NCBI GenBank assembly: GCA_905182745.1
Contig: CAJJCR010000007.1
Location: 1 to 63,431, forward strand
Origin: Bacteroidetes bacterium MED-G20
Lineage (GTDB): Bacteria > Bacteroidota > Bacteroidia > Flavobacteriales_D > Parvicellaceae
Reading direction: 5' to 3'
DNA length: 63,431 nt
Shown here: positions 18,624 through 27,827 of the stretch, piece after piece
Numbering within the stretch: position 1 is the stretch's first letter
Layout: every line of letters starts with the position of its first letter
Made by a program: the position numbers and the translations under genes
The notes under the pieces: model-generated
The model's input: only the letters and a program-made list of their open reading frames with translations
Told to the model about the DNA's origin: nothing
Database searches by the model: none

Positions 18624-19190
18624 ATGGCATCAACTTCAGAAATTAAAAATGGATTGTGTATTAAACACAACCACAAATTAATGCAAATAATAGAGTTTCA
18701 GCATGTGAAACCTGGTAAAGGTCCGGCATTTGTAAGAACAAAAATGAAGGGTATTGAAGACGGAAGGGTTTTGGATCATACTTTTCCATCTGGACATAAA
18801 ATAGAAGTTGTTAGAATTGAAAATAGATCTTATCAATATCTATATAAAGAGGGAGATGGTTATCATTTTATGCATACTCAGAATTTTGAACAAATATTTT
18901 TAGAATCTCATATGATTGGAAAACCGGAATTTTTAAAGGAAGGAATAATATGTACAATTATTTTTCATGCTGAAGAAGAGTTGCCGCTTTTGGTAGAGCA
19001 ACCACAGTTTTTACAAGCTGAGGTAACCTATACAGAACCTGGTGTAAAAGGAGATACTGCTACCAATACCATGAAGCCAGCTACTATTGACACTGGGGCA
19101 AAAGTAAAAGTCCCATTATTTATTAATACTGGAGATATGATAAAGGTGGATATTCAAAAAAGTATGTACGTAGAAAGAGTAAAGTCATGA
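18624..19190 (+). CDS. efp: Elongation factor P
   Basis: A 188-residue, three-domain EF-P that rescues ribosomes stalled at proline stretches. The acceptor loop KPGKGPAFVRTK has lysine 32 at the tip, where modification occurs in some bacteria; I cannot tell whether it is modified here. The C-terminal OB domain ends in GDMIKVDIQKSMYVERV. The gene overlaps the next one by 4 nt (ATGA), implying coupled translation. Confidence 0.94.
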   Translation: MASTSEIKNGLCIKHNHKLMQIIEFQHVKPGKGPAFVRTKMKGIEDGRVLDHTFPSGHKIEVVRIENRSYQYLYKEGDGYHFMHTQNFEQIFLESHMIGKPEFLKEGIICTIIFHAEEELPLLVEQPQFLQAEVTYTEPGVKGDTATNTMKPATIDTGAKVKVPLFINTGDMIKVDIQKSMYVERVKS

Positions 19191-20248
19191 GTTTTACAAT
19201 ACACGGCATACAGCATCTTGGGGTTGGAGTCCCCGAACACAAAGAAGCATGGGATTGGTACATTAAATTTTTCGGAATGGATATTCCACTATTTAATGAT
19301 GAGGCAGAGGCTCCATTAATGACTATATATACAAAGGGTAAAGTGATTTCTAAAAGAGCTGCAATGGTTCTTAATATTAAGGGGGGTTGCGCAATGGAAG
19401 TTGTTTCTCCTACAACTTTTAAAGCTAGTAATGCTAAAATAGATTTTCAGCTTGGAGATTTAGGTATTTATACCGGATTTATAAAAACTCCAAATATCAG
19501 TAAAGCTTTTGATTTTTTTAAATCAAATAATGCTAACATAATTTCCGATGTAGTTGACTCTCCATATGGCTGGGAAACATTTTATGTTAAGGATTTAAAT
19601 GGACTGCTTTGGCAAATAATTCCAGCGAATGACTTTTACACAAATCATAATCATTTAACTGGCGGAACAGTTGGTTGTTCAATAGGTGTTTCCAATATGG
19701 AGAATTCATTGTCTTTTTACAAGATGCTTGGTTACGATGAAATTATAAAAGACAAAACTGGGATATTCCAGGACTGGTCCAATATTTCGGGTGGAAATAA
19801 TGAATACAGAAGAGTTTTGTTGTCTCAGAAAAACCCATCTGGAGGAGGATTTACAAAATTAGCTGGCAAGAGTTATATTGAATTGGTTCAAGATACTTCT
19901 AAAAGATTGCCAAATAAAATATACGAAAATAGATTGTGGGGGGATATAGGATTTGTCCATTTAGGGTTTGACGTAAGAAATATGCAGGCTCTAGGAGAAA
20001 AACTCGCTAATGAAGGTTTTGGGTTTACTTGTGATACGAAAGATGTTTTAAGTATGGGGGAAAATACCAAAGTTCACTGTACTTATTGTGAAGATCCTGA
20101 TGGAACTCTAATAGAACTGATAGAGGTTTATAAAATTCCAATTATCGAAAAATTAGGTCTTTTTTTAAATGTTGAAAAAAGAAAACCTTCTCAACCACTT
20201 CCCAACTGGATGCTGAAGGCATTAAAGTTTACAAGAGTTAAAAATTAG
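19187..20248 (+). CDS. VOC family (glyoxalase/dioxygenase superfamily) protein
   Basis: A 353-residue protein built from repeated vicinal-oxygen-chelate modules. Probable metal ligands lie in GIQHLGVGV and AMEVVSP in the first half, and in GFVHLGFDV and GTLIELIEVY in the second. I first considered 4-hydroxyphenylpyruvate dioxygenase, but the HPPD C-terminal signatures are missing, so I keep the broad call; the substrate is unknown. Its ATG overlaps the efp stop, and it converges with the SDR gene after 3 nt. Confidence 0.75.
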   Translation: MSFTIHGIQHLGVGVPEHKEAWDWYIKFFGMDIPLFNDEAEAPLMTIYTKGKVISKRAAMVLNIKGGCAMEVVSPTTFKASNAKIDFQLGDLGIYTGFIKTPNISKAFDFFKSNNANIISDVVDSPYGWETFYVKDLNGLLWQIIPANDFYTNHNHLTGGTVGCSIGVSNMENSLSFYKMLGYDEIIKDKTGIFQDWSNISGGNNEYRRVLLSQKNPSGGGFTKLAGKSYIELVQDTSKRLPNKIYENRLWGDIGFVHLGFDVRNMQALGEKLANEGFGFTCDTKDVLSMGENTKVHCTYCEDPDGTLIELIEVYKIPIIEKLGLFLNVEKRKPSQPLPNWMLKALKFTRVKN

Positions 20249-20251
20249 GAA

Positions 20252-21040
20252 TTAGGTGCCGGATTGCTTTTTAATTATTTTATGAAATAGACTGGGAAAA
20301 AATCTTTTAATTTTCACCATCCATATTTCTTTGCCTCCTGTATATATTTCGTGTTTATTATCAATTATTCCGTCAATAATATCTTGTGCACATTTTTCAG
20401 GGCTAATTCCATTTTGTTGGTTTTGGTCTTTCACTCCATGCTGAACTCCAGTTCCAGAAAGAGCATTTTTAGAAATATCTGTATTGACAAAGCCGGGGAA
20501 AACCATACTTATATCAATATTGTTTTTCTCTTCTTCAAGCCTTAAAGATTCAAAAAACCCTAATTGAGCAAATTTAGATGCAGCATAAGCAGACCTAAGA
20601 AAAAATCCAAATTTTCCAGACAAGCTACTTATAGTTACAATATGTCCTTTTTGTTGTTTTTGCATTATAGAAAGAACTGATTTTGTTAAGCCAATGGTTC
20701 CAAAATAATTTATTTCCATAAGTTTTCTGTCGACATCAATAGATGTTTGACTAGCTTCAGACCTTTGGCTAATTCCACCATTATTTATTAATAAGTCAAT
20801 ACTTCCATATTTCTTAACTACTGATTGAGTTGCTTTTTCAAAAGTTTCAGGTTTCTCTAGATCAAGTGGTAAAATATAAGGCTCGCCCTTGGATTGTTTA
20901 GCAACATTCCCTAATTCTTCTGTATTTCTAGAAGAAAGTACAATATTTGCTTTCAAGGAACTAATTTTTAATGCCAATGCTTTGCCAATTCCTGAAGAAG
21001 CGCCAGTTATCCAGACTGTTTTTCCATTAAATTCAACCAT
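20252..21040 (-). CDS. SDR family NAD(P)-dependent oxidoreductase
   Basis: A 262-residue classical short-chain dehydrogenase/reductase. The cofactor motif TGASSGIGKALA is at the N-terminus, followed by NNGG, the catalytic Ser in TISSLSGKFG and YAASK (Tyr-x-x-x-Lys). The C-terminal part (NKHEIYTGGKEIW, then a basic tail) resembles DhrS7-like, membrane-associated SDRs. The substrate is not predictable. It follows hutU on the minus strand with a gap of about 70 nt. Confidence 0.88.
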   Translation of the reverse strand: MVEFNGKTVWITGASSGIGKALALKISSLKANIVLSSRNTEELGNVAKQSKGEPYILPLDLEKPETFEKATQSVVKKYGSIDLLINNGGISQRSEASQTSIDVDRKLMEINYFGTIGLTKSVLSIMQKQQKGHIVTISSLSGKFGFFLRSAYAASKFAQLGFFESLRLEEEKNNIDISMVFPGFVNTDISKNALSGTGVQHGVKDQNQQNGISPEKCAQDIIDGIIDNKHEIYTGGKEIWMVKIKRFFPSLFHKIIKKQSGT

Positions 21041-21108
21041 GAGATAAATATAAGATTAGTTGAAGTAAAAACCATTAAATAAAGAAACTAACGACAGATA
21101 ATAAACGA

Positions 21109-23110
21109 TTACTTGGTTAACCCGTCTATTAAATCTTGATCTGCAATATTAGGTAATGTTACTTTTAACTTTGGATTTCTATCCATTTCTCTTTTTATTG
21201 CGAAAATAGCTTCTTTATTTCTTGCCCAATTTCTTCTAGCAATTCCATTATTAACATCCCAAAAAAGCATGTTAACTAGCTTTTTTTCAGAGTTTTGAGA
21301 ACCATCAATAGTCAGTCCAAACCCTCCATTAATAACTTCTCCCCAACCAACACCTCCTCCGTTGTGAATACTTACCCATGTAGCACCTCTAAATGAATCA
21401 CCAATAACATTTTGTATAGCCATATCTGCAGTAAATGCAGAGCCATCGTAGATATTTGAAGTTTCTCTGTAAGGAGAATCAGTTCCTGAAACATCGTGAT
21501 GGTCTCTTCCCAAAACTATTGGTGCTGAAATTTCTTTATTCTTTATTGCGTTATTAAATGCTTTGGCAATTTCAATTCTTCCTTCGGAGTCTGCATATAG
21601 TATCCTTGCTTTAGAGCCAACTACTAAGTTATTTTCTTGTGCTCCTTTTATCCACTTGATATTGTCTTTCATTTGTTGTTGGACTTCTTCTGGAGCACTT
21701 TTAATTAATCTCTCTAAAACTTCACAAGCAATTTCGATCACGTTTTCTATAATCTTCTGTCTCCAGATGCACATACCCATCTGAAAGGTCCAAACCCATA
21801 ATCAAAACACATTGGACCCATTATGTCTTGAACATAGGATGGGTACTTAAAGTTAATTCCATCATTACTCATAACATCTGCACCTGCTCTAGAAGCTTCC
21901 AATAAAAATGCATTTCCATAATCAAAAAAGTAAGTGCCTTTTCAGTATGTTTTTTTATAAATCGCTGCATGCTTAATAAGTGAATCTTTGACTTTTTCTT
22001 TAAACTTTTCAGGGTTTTTTCGCATCATATCATTTGCTTGATCAAAACTTATTCCCGTAGGATAGTACCCTCCTGCCCAGGGATTATGCAAAGATGTTTG
22101 GTCTGAACCTAAATCAATAAAAATATTTTCAGAGTGAAATTTTTCCCATACATCAATAATATTTCCATCGTAGGCAATTGATACAACTTCCTTGTTTTCT
22201 TTGGCAACCTTAACTCTTTCACACAACTCGTCTAAATCACTAATTATCTCGTCAACCCATCCTTGTTCATGTCTTTTGAAACTTGCTTTTGGATTTATTT
22301 CTGCAGTTACGGAAATAACTCCAGCAATATTCCCAGCTTTTGGTTGGGCACCGCTCATTCCTCCTAATCCTGATGTGACAAATAATTTACCAGCAGGACC
22401 ATCGTTATCTATTTTTCTGCAGGCATTAAGCAGAGTTATTGTAGTGCCATGTACAATTCCTTGAGGACCAATATACATGTAAGAGCCAGCGGTCATTTGA
22501 CCAAACTGTGTTACTCCCAAGGCATTAAATTTTTCCCAATCGTCTTGTTTTGAATAGTTAGGAATCATCATTCCATTGGATACCACTACTCTAGGAGCAT
22601 TTTCATGGGAGGGAAACAGCCCTAATGGATGACCACTATTTATTACCAATGTTTGGTCATCTTCCATGTTGGATAAGTATTGCAGGGTAAGAAGATATTG
22701 AGCCCAGTTTTGAAATACAGAGCCATTCCCTCCATATGTGATAAGTTCTTGCGGGTGTTGAGCTACAGCTGGATCAAGGTTGTTCTGAATCATTAACATG
22801 ATGGACTTGGCTTGAACAGATTTCCCAGGATAGTGGTCAATGGGTCTTGCATAAATTTCATAATCTGGTTGATATCTATACATGTAGATTCTTCCATAAA
22901 GCTTCTAATTCTTCTTTAAATTCAGGACCTAAAACACTGTGTTGATTTTTCGGGAAATACCTTAAAGCATTTTTAAGTGCTAATGCTTTTTCATTGATGT
23001 GTTAGAGAATCTTTTCTATTAGGTGCGTGGCTAATATTTTCAGATCTTTTTTTAAAATCTGGCACCAATTCTGGTATTCCTTTGGAAATGGAGTTTTTAA
23101 ATTCAGACAT
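21109..23110 (-). CDS. hutU: Urocanate hydratase (several frame breaks)
   Basis: Urocanase hydrates urocanate to imidazolonepropionate in histidine breakdown, using tightly bound NAD. The span from the ATG at 23108-23110 to the stop at 21109 is about 667 codons, the normal length. Recognisable blocks, in order, are MYRYQPDYEIYARPIDHYPG, VTSGLGGMSGAQPKAG (NAD binding), MGPMCFDYGFGPFRW (catalytic cysteine), LGRDHHDVSGTDSPYRET and SIHNGGGVGWGEVINGG. Breaks lie near 22995, 22897, 21942 (in-frame TGA) and 21725-21765. Flanking peptides are intact, so sequencing error is more likely than decay. No other hut gene is nearby. Confidence 0.88.
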
Positions 23111-23130
23111 ATATTAAATTGAATGTAGTG

Positions 23131-23316
23131 TTACTTAGAAAATCCGTAAGGACAATGTTTGCACTTACTTGCACAACAATATCCTCTATTTTCATGGTAT
23201 TTTTCAGTAAAAATAATCAATCCATCTTTAGAATAATAAAAATCCTCTTCAACAGAGGGGAATTTGGTTGACACGTCAAAATTGACCTTTTCATTATTTA
23301 AATTTAATAAAGTCAA
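23131..23316 (-). CDS. DUF5522 small cysteine-rich protein
   Basis: A 61-residue protein whose C-terminal half carries FTEKYHENRGYCCASKCKHC and ends PYGFSK. This cysteine-rich pattern is the DUF5522 signature, and its four cysteines suggest a metal-binding site. No function is established. It sits 20 nt upstream of hutU on the same strand and probably shares its transcript. Confidence 0.8.
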   Translation of the reverse strand: MTLLNLNNEKVNFDVSTKFPSVEEDFYYSKDGLIIFTEKYHENRGYCCASKCKHCPYGFSK

Positions 23317-23395
23317 ACAGACTGATTATACTTTGTTTTACGTAAACCATACAATAATTTGATTAACATCCACAAAATCAGAAAATAAAATTGCA

Positions 23396-23403
23396 TACAT
23401 TTG
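23396..23403 (+). promoter_or_regulatory. Candidate -7 element before gdhA
   Basis: TACATTTG matches TAnnTTTG and lies 30 nt upstream of the gdhA ATG, in the 117-nt divergent region between DUF5522 and gdhA. The closest TTG upstream (23359-23361) is too far for the usual 17-23-nt spacer, so support is limited to the -7 motif and position. Confidence 0.4.
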
Positions 23404-23433
23404 GTGTAATCATATTAAAACACAAACTTAATT

Positions 23434-24784
23434 ATGTCTGAATATAAAACACAAATTGATTCCTTTATGGAGGAATTAATTATTAAAAATGGCAATGAGC
23501 CAGAATTCATTCAAGCAGTTGAAGAAGTGGCAGAAACTGTTATTCCTTTTATAGAAAAAAATATAAAATATAAAACAGCTAAAATTTTAAAAAGAATTGT
23601 GGAGCCAGAGAGGGTGATACAATTTAGAGTCCCCTGGATTGACGATGCAGGAGAACCACAAGTTAACAGAGGTTATCGAGTGGAGTTTAATTCTGCAATA
23701 GGTCCTTACAAAGGAGGCTTAAGATTCCATCCATCTGTGAATTTATCTATTCTTAAATTCTTAGGGTTTGAGCAAATTTTTAAAAACTCATTAACTACTC
23801 TTCCAATGGGAGGAGGTAAAGGAGGCTCAGATTTTAATCCAAAGGGAAAGTCAGACAACGAGGTGATGAAGTTTTGTCAATCGTTTATGACCGAATTATC
23901 AAGACATATTGGTCCTAATACAGATGTTCCTGCTGGAGATATTGGTGTTGGAGGTAGAGAAATAGGATATATGTTTGGACAATACAAAAGACTTAGAAAC
24001 GAATTTACTGGAGTTTTAACTGGCAAAGGAATTAATTGGGGAGGGTCTCTTATAAGGCCTGAAGCAACTGGTTATGGAGTAGTTTATTTTGCTGAAAAGA
24101 TGTTAAAAAACAAAGGCGATGATTTTAAGAATAAAAAAGTTGCTATTTCTGGATCTGGAAATGTAGCCCAGTATGCTTGTGAAAAATGTATTCAATTAGG
24201 TGCTAAAGTATTAACCATGAGTGATTCTAAGGGTTATATCCAAGATAAAGAAGGTATAGATAAAGACAAACTTGCATGGATAATGAACTTGAAAAATAAA
24301 CAAAGAGGAAGAATTTCTCAGTATATTGAAAAATATCCAAATTCAACTTTTCATGAAGGTGAAAAACCATGGTCAGTTGCAGTAGATGTTGCTCTTCCAT
24401 GTGCAACTCAAAATGAACTTAATAAACGAAGCTAAGTTATTGGTTGATAATGGTTGTATTGCTGTAGTTGAGGGTGCTAATATGCCATCTACTCCTGAAG
24501 CAATTACTTTATTTACCAACAAAAAAATATTATTTGCTCCTGGAAAAGCATCTAATGCTGGAGGAGTAGCAACTTCAGGACTAGAAATGTCACAAAATTC
24601 TCTTAGATACAATTGGACTAGGGAAGAAGTGGATTCTAAACTTCATAATATCATGTTGGACATTCACGACCAGTGTGTGGCTTTTGGAAAAGAGGAAGAT
24701 GGATATATTGATTATGTAAAAGGGGCGAATATAGCTGGATTTGTAAAAGTTGCAGATGCTATGATAGATCAAGGTATAGTTTAA
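23434..24784 (+). CDS. gdhA: NADP-specific glutamate dehydrogenase (one frameshift)
   Basis: A hexameric-type glutamate dehydrogenase making glutamate from 2-oxoglutarate and ammonia. Motifs include [32 protein letters not shown] (catalytic lysines), [12 protein letters not shown] and the Rossmann motif [10 protein letters not shown]. An extra C at about 24427 shifts the frame between ATQNELN and EAKLLVDNG; without it the product is about 450 residues, the family norm. It is the second amino acid dehydrogenase in the window (see 1661-2895) and of the larger subtype. kbl follows after 3 nt. Confidence 0.92.
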
Positions 24785-24787
24785 TTT

Positions 24788-25975
24788 ATGTACGGAAAAA
24801 TTAAAAATCAACTAAGTAAAGAGCTATCTGATATAGAATCTAAAGGGCTTTTTAAAAAGGAGAGAGTCATCACTACATCTCAAGGAGCAAGTGTGAAAGT
24901 TAGTGATGGTGGAGAGGTTGTTGTTATGTGCGCCAATAATTACTTAGGATTATCCTCCGATAAAGAAGTTGTTGAAGCTGCAAAATCTGCACTAGAAACC
25001 CATGGTTTTGGGATGTCTTCAGTGAGGTTTATATGTGGAACTCAAAATATTCATAAAGAATTGGAGCAAAGAATTGCAGACTTTTACCAAACGGAAGATA
25101 CCATACTTTATGCAGCAGCTTTTGATGCTAATGGTGGACTTTTTGAACCATTGTTTGGTGTTGAAGATGCAATAATTTCAGATGAGTTAAACCATGCTTC
25201 AATTATTGACGGTGTTAGACTTTGTAAAGCACAAAGATTTCGATACAAGCATAGTGATATGCCGGATTTAGAGGCTCAATTAATAAAATCAAAAGATTTA
25301 AGAAATAAAATTATAGTAACTGATGGTGTTTTTTCTATGGATGGTGATATCGCTAAAATGAATGAAATATGCGATTTAGCCGATAAGTATGACGCAATGG
25401 TAATGACTGATGAGTGTCATTCTGCTGGTTTTATAGGTAAAACAGGCAGGGGAGTTCCAGAATATCATAATGTTATGGATCGTGTAGATATTATTACTGG
25501 AACACTTGGAAAAGCACTTGGAGGCGCTATGGGCGGATATACGACTGGAAAAAAAGAAATTATTGAAATGCTACGACAAAAATCTAGACCATATCTTTTT
25601 TCTAATTCTTTGGCACCATCCATAGTTGGAGCAGCAAATAAGGTTTTTGAAATAATTGGAAATAACACTCAATTAAGGGATAAATTAGAAGAAAATACTA
25701 AGTATTTTAAAACAAAAATTATTAGTGCAGGGTTTGATGTTAAAAAAGGAGATTCTCCAATAGTCCCAATAATGCTCTATGACGCGGCCTTGTCTCAGGA
25801 TTTTGCAGATAAGTTACTAGAAGAAGGGGTTTACGCAGTAGGTTTTTTCTACCCAGTTGTGGCTAAGGGCCAGGCAAGAATTAGAACTCAAATTTCAGCA
25901 GCCCATACCAAAGAACATTTAGATAAAGCAGTTAATGCATTTATTAAAGTAGGTAAAGAGTTAAAGGTCATTTAA
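24788..25975 (+). CDS. kbl: Glycine C-acetyltransferase (2-amino-3-ketobutyrate CoA ligase)
   Basis: A 395-residue PLP enzyme that splits 2-amino-3-ketobutyrate with CoA into glycine and acetyl-CoA in threonine degradation. It has the alpha-oxoamine synthase fold: NNYLGLSS, GFGMSSVRFICGTQ, TDGVFSMDGD, DECHSAG and the PLP-lysine block TGTLGKALGGAMGG (about residue 244). The match to Kbl (rather than BioF or KAS) is good, with PYLFSNSLAPS and RIRTQISAAHT. Threonine dehydrogenase is not in the window. Confidence 0.9.
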   Translation: MYGKIKNQLSKELSDIESKGLFKKERVITTSQGASVKVSDGGEVVVMCANNYLGLSSDKEVVEAAKSALETHGFGMSSVRFICGTQNIHKELEQRIADFYQTEDTILYAAAFDANGGLFEPLFGVEDAIISDELNHASIIDGVRLCKAQRFRYKHSDMPDLEAQLIKSKDLRNKIIVTDGVFSMDGDIAKMNEICDLADKYDAMVMTDECHSAGFIGKTGRGVPEYHNVMDRVDIITGTLGKALGGAMGGYTTGKKEIIEMLRQKSRPYLFSNSLAPSIVGAANKVFEIIGNNTQLRDKLEENTKYFKTKIISAGFDVKKGDSPIVPIMLYDAALSQDFADKLLEEGVYAVGFFYPVVAKGQARIRTQISAAHTKEHLDKAVNAFIKVGKELKVI

Positions 25976-26004
25976 GTAGATGTTTTAAAAATTTGCTCTC
26001 TCCA

Positions 26005-26035
26005 TTGTCAGTATCAAAATTATATCATATCTTCG
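26005..26035 (+). promoter_or_regulatory. Candidate promoter of the rplM operon
   Basis: A TTG at 26005-26007 and TATCTTCG at 26028-26035 (one mismatch to TAnnTTTG) are separated by 20 nt, within the normal Bacteroidota spacing. They lie about 31 nt before the rplM start, in the 91-nt gap after kbl. This is the best-formed promoter I see in the window. Confidence 0.45.
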
Positions 26036-26066
26036 CACCCCAATAAACAAAATTAAGATAATCAAA

Positions 26067-26513
26067 GTGAGTCATTTAAGTTATAAAACGGTATCTGCTA
26101 ACAGTGAAACTGTAAGCAAAGAATGGTTGTTAATTGATGCAGAGGGTCAACCTTTAGGAAGACTATCTAGTAAAATAGCCAGTTTAATAAGAGGAAAGCA
26201 TAAAGTAGATTATACACCACATGTAGATTGTGGTGATAATGTAGTGGTAATAAATGCTGAGAAAGTCACATTATCTGGTAATAAGTGGGAAAATAAAGAA
26301 TATATCAGGCACACTGGTTATCCTGGTGGACAAAGATCAATAAATGCATCTTCATTATTGAAAAAGTTTCCTGAAAGATTAGTAGAAAAAGCGGTTAAAG
26401 GAATGCTGCCCAAAAATAGACTTGGAAAAAAACTATACGGAAATCTGTATGTTTTCGTTGGCGAAACTCACGATAAAGAAGCTCAAAAACCAAAAAAAGT
26501 AGAACTTAACTAA
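26067..26513 (+). CDS. rplM: 50S ribosomal protein L13
   Basis: A 148-residue L13, binding 23S rRNA early in 50S assembly. Typical blocks are WLLIDAEGQPLGRLSSKIA, VVINAEKVTLSGNK and AVKGMLPKNRLGKKL. The start is GTG at 26067, giving MSHLSYKTVSAN, which matches the Bacteroidota N-terminus; no in-frame ATG lies upstream. rpsI follows after 7 nt, as in most bacteria. Confidence 0.95.
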   Translation: MSHLSYKTVSANSETVSKEWLLIDAEGQPLGRLSSKIASLIRGKHKVDYTPHVDCGDNVVVINAEKVTLSGNKWENKEYIRHTGYPGGQRSINASSLLKKFPERLVEKAVKGMLPKNRLGKKLYGNLYVFVGETHDKEAQKPKKVELN

Positions 26514-26520
26514 TAATTAA

Positions 26521-26907
26521 ATGTCTGTAATCAATAAATTAGGAAGAAGAAAATCTTCAGTTGCTAGAATTTACCTAAAAAGTGGTAAAGGAAAAATCAC
26601 CATCAATAAAAGAGATCACAAAGAATATTTTAAAACAGATGTTCTACAGTATAAAATATTTCAACCATTTGAGTTGACCGGTACAAAAGGTAAATACGAT
26701 GCTACCATAAATGTTAAGGGTGGGGGTAATACTGGTCAGGTAGAAGCTATAAGGCTAGCTATTTCAAGAGCTCTTGTAGAAATTGATGCGGAATACAAAC
26801 CGCTTTTAAAAGCAGAAGGATTAATGACTAGAGACCCAAGAATGGTTGAAAGAAAGAAACCAGGACAACCTAAAGCTAGAAAGAAATTTCAATTTAGTAA
26901 AAGATAA
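26521..26907 (+). CDS. rpsI: 30S ribosomal protein S9
   Basis: A 128-residue S9 whose C-terminal tail reaches the ribosomal P site. It has GRRKSSVARIYLKSGKGKI, VKGGGNTGQVEAIRLAISRAL and the basic end RKKPGQPKARKKFQFSKR, including the invariant terminal Lys-Arg. It is cotranscribed with rplM. Confidence 0.96.
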   Translation: MSVINKLGRRKSSVARIYLKSGKGKITINKRDHKEYFKTDVLQYKIFQPFELTGTKGKYDATINVKGGGNTGQVEAIRLAISRALVEIDAEYKPLLKAEGLMTRDPRMVERKKPGQPKARKKFQFSKR

Positions 26908-26922
26908 AGATTTTAAAATAAC

Positions 26923-26938
26923 ATACACCTGGGTGTAT
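26923..26938 (+). other. Inverted repeat in the rpsI-rpsB gap
   Basis: ATACACC and GGTGTAT form a near-perfect hairpin 15 nt after the rpsI stop. No T-run follows, so it is a poor intrinsic terminator. It could be a 3' end processing or stability structure, or an element of S9/S2 control. Confidence 0.4.
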
Positions 26939-26953
26939 AGTTTAGTATCTAAG

Positions 26954-26987
26954 TTGTATAGACCATTAATTTGCTACTATACTTCTG
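26954..26987 (+). promoter_or_regulatory. Candidate promoter of rpsB-tsf
   Basis: TTG at 26954-26956 and a TATACTTCTG element at 26978-26987 are spaced by 21 nt, in the 115-nt gap upstream of rpsB. The -7 box is only a partial match. About 35 nt remain before the ATG. Confidence 0.35.
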
Positions 26988-27022
26988 CTGATTAAAATAA
27001 CAGTAAAAAGAAAGTAAACATT

Positions 27023-27817
27023 ATGAGTAAAGTAACCTTTGAACAAATGTTAAATGCTGGAGTGCATTTTGGACATTTAAAAAGAAAGTGGAACCCAAGT
27101 ATGTCTCCATACATATTTGATGAAAAAAAGGGTATTCACATTATAGATCTTAACAAGACACTAATTAAGCTAGAAGATGCATCTAGTGCTGTGAATCAAA
27201 TAGCTAAATCCGGTAGAAAAATTCTATTTGTAGCTACCAAGAAGCAAGCTAAAGAAATTATTTCATCAAAAGTTTCTGAAATAAATATGCCATTTGTCAC
27301 TGAAAGATGGCCAGGAGGAATGCTGACTAATTTTAAAACAACTAGAAAAACCATCAAGAAAATGACATCTATTGATAAGATGATGAAAGATGGAACAGCT
27401 ATGCATTTGTCCAAGAGAGAGAGACTGCAACTTACAAGACAAAGAGATAAAATTGACAAGATTTTTGGAAGTATTTCAGAAATGAATAGACTGCCTGCAG
27501 CAATATTCATAGTGGATGTTAAAAAAGAACACATTGCGGTTGCAGAGGCTAAGAATTTAAATATTCCAATATTTGCAATGGTAGATACCAACTCTAGCCC
27601 TGAAGGCATTGACTTTATTATTCCCTCCAATGACGATGCAACAAAATCTATAGATTTAGTTATAACCAATTTGTGCGATTCTATTAAAGAAGGTTTAGGA
27701 GAAAGAAAACAAGCTAAAGATAAAATTGCAGAAGAAAAAGCTGCAAAACAAGCTGCTAAAGAAGAAGCAAAATTAAGCGAAGAAGATAACAAAGAAAAAA
27801 AAGAAGTTAAATCTTAA
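27023..27817 (+). CDS. rpsB: 30S ribosomal protein S2
   Basis: A 264-residue S2. Signatures are MLNAGVHFGHLKRKWNPSM near the N-terminus, FVTERWPGGMLTNFKT, and VDTNSSPEGIDFIIPSNDDA. The C-terminal extension is a Lys/Glu/Ala-rich charged tail, common in this phylum. tsf follows after 10 nt. Confidence 0.95.
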   Translation: MSKVTFEQMLNAGVHFGHLKRKWNPSMSPYIFDEKKGIHIIDLNKTLIKLEDASSAVNQIAKSGRKILFVATKKQAKEIISSKVSEINMPFVTERWPGGMLTNFKTTRKTIKKMTSIDKMMKDGTAMHLSKRERLQLTRQRDKIDKIFGSISEMNRLPAAIFIVDVKKEHIAVAEAKNLNIPIFAMVDTNSSPEGIDFIIPSNDDATKSIDLVITNLCDSIKEGLGERKQAKDKIAEEKAAKQAAKEEAKLSEEDNKEKKEVKS

Positions 27818-27827
27818 ATTTAATTAA

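Noticed and set aside
19187-20248. Call as 4-hydroxyphenylpyruvate dioxygenase
   Set aside because: Length and VOC modules fit loosely, but the diagnostic HPPD C-terminal motifs are missing, so the broad VOC call is kept.
21109-23110. hutU as a true decaying pseudogene
   Set aside because: All functional motifs and even the spacing are intact; the breaks look like the same base-level noise seen in essential genes nearby.
27196-27792. A 198-residue reverse-strand reading frame opposite rpsB
   Set aside because: It lies wholly inside rpsB on the other strand and is Ser/Leu/Ile-rich in the way reverse frames of Lys/Glu-rich genes are.
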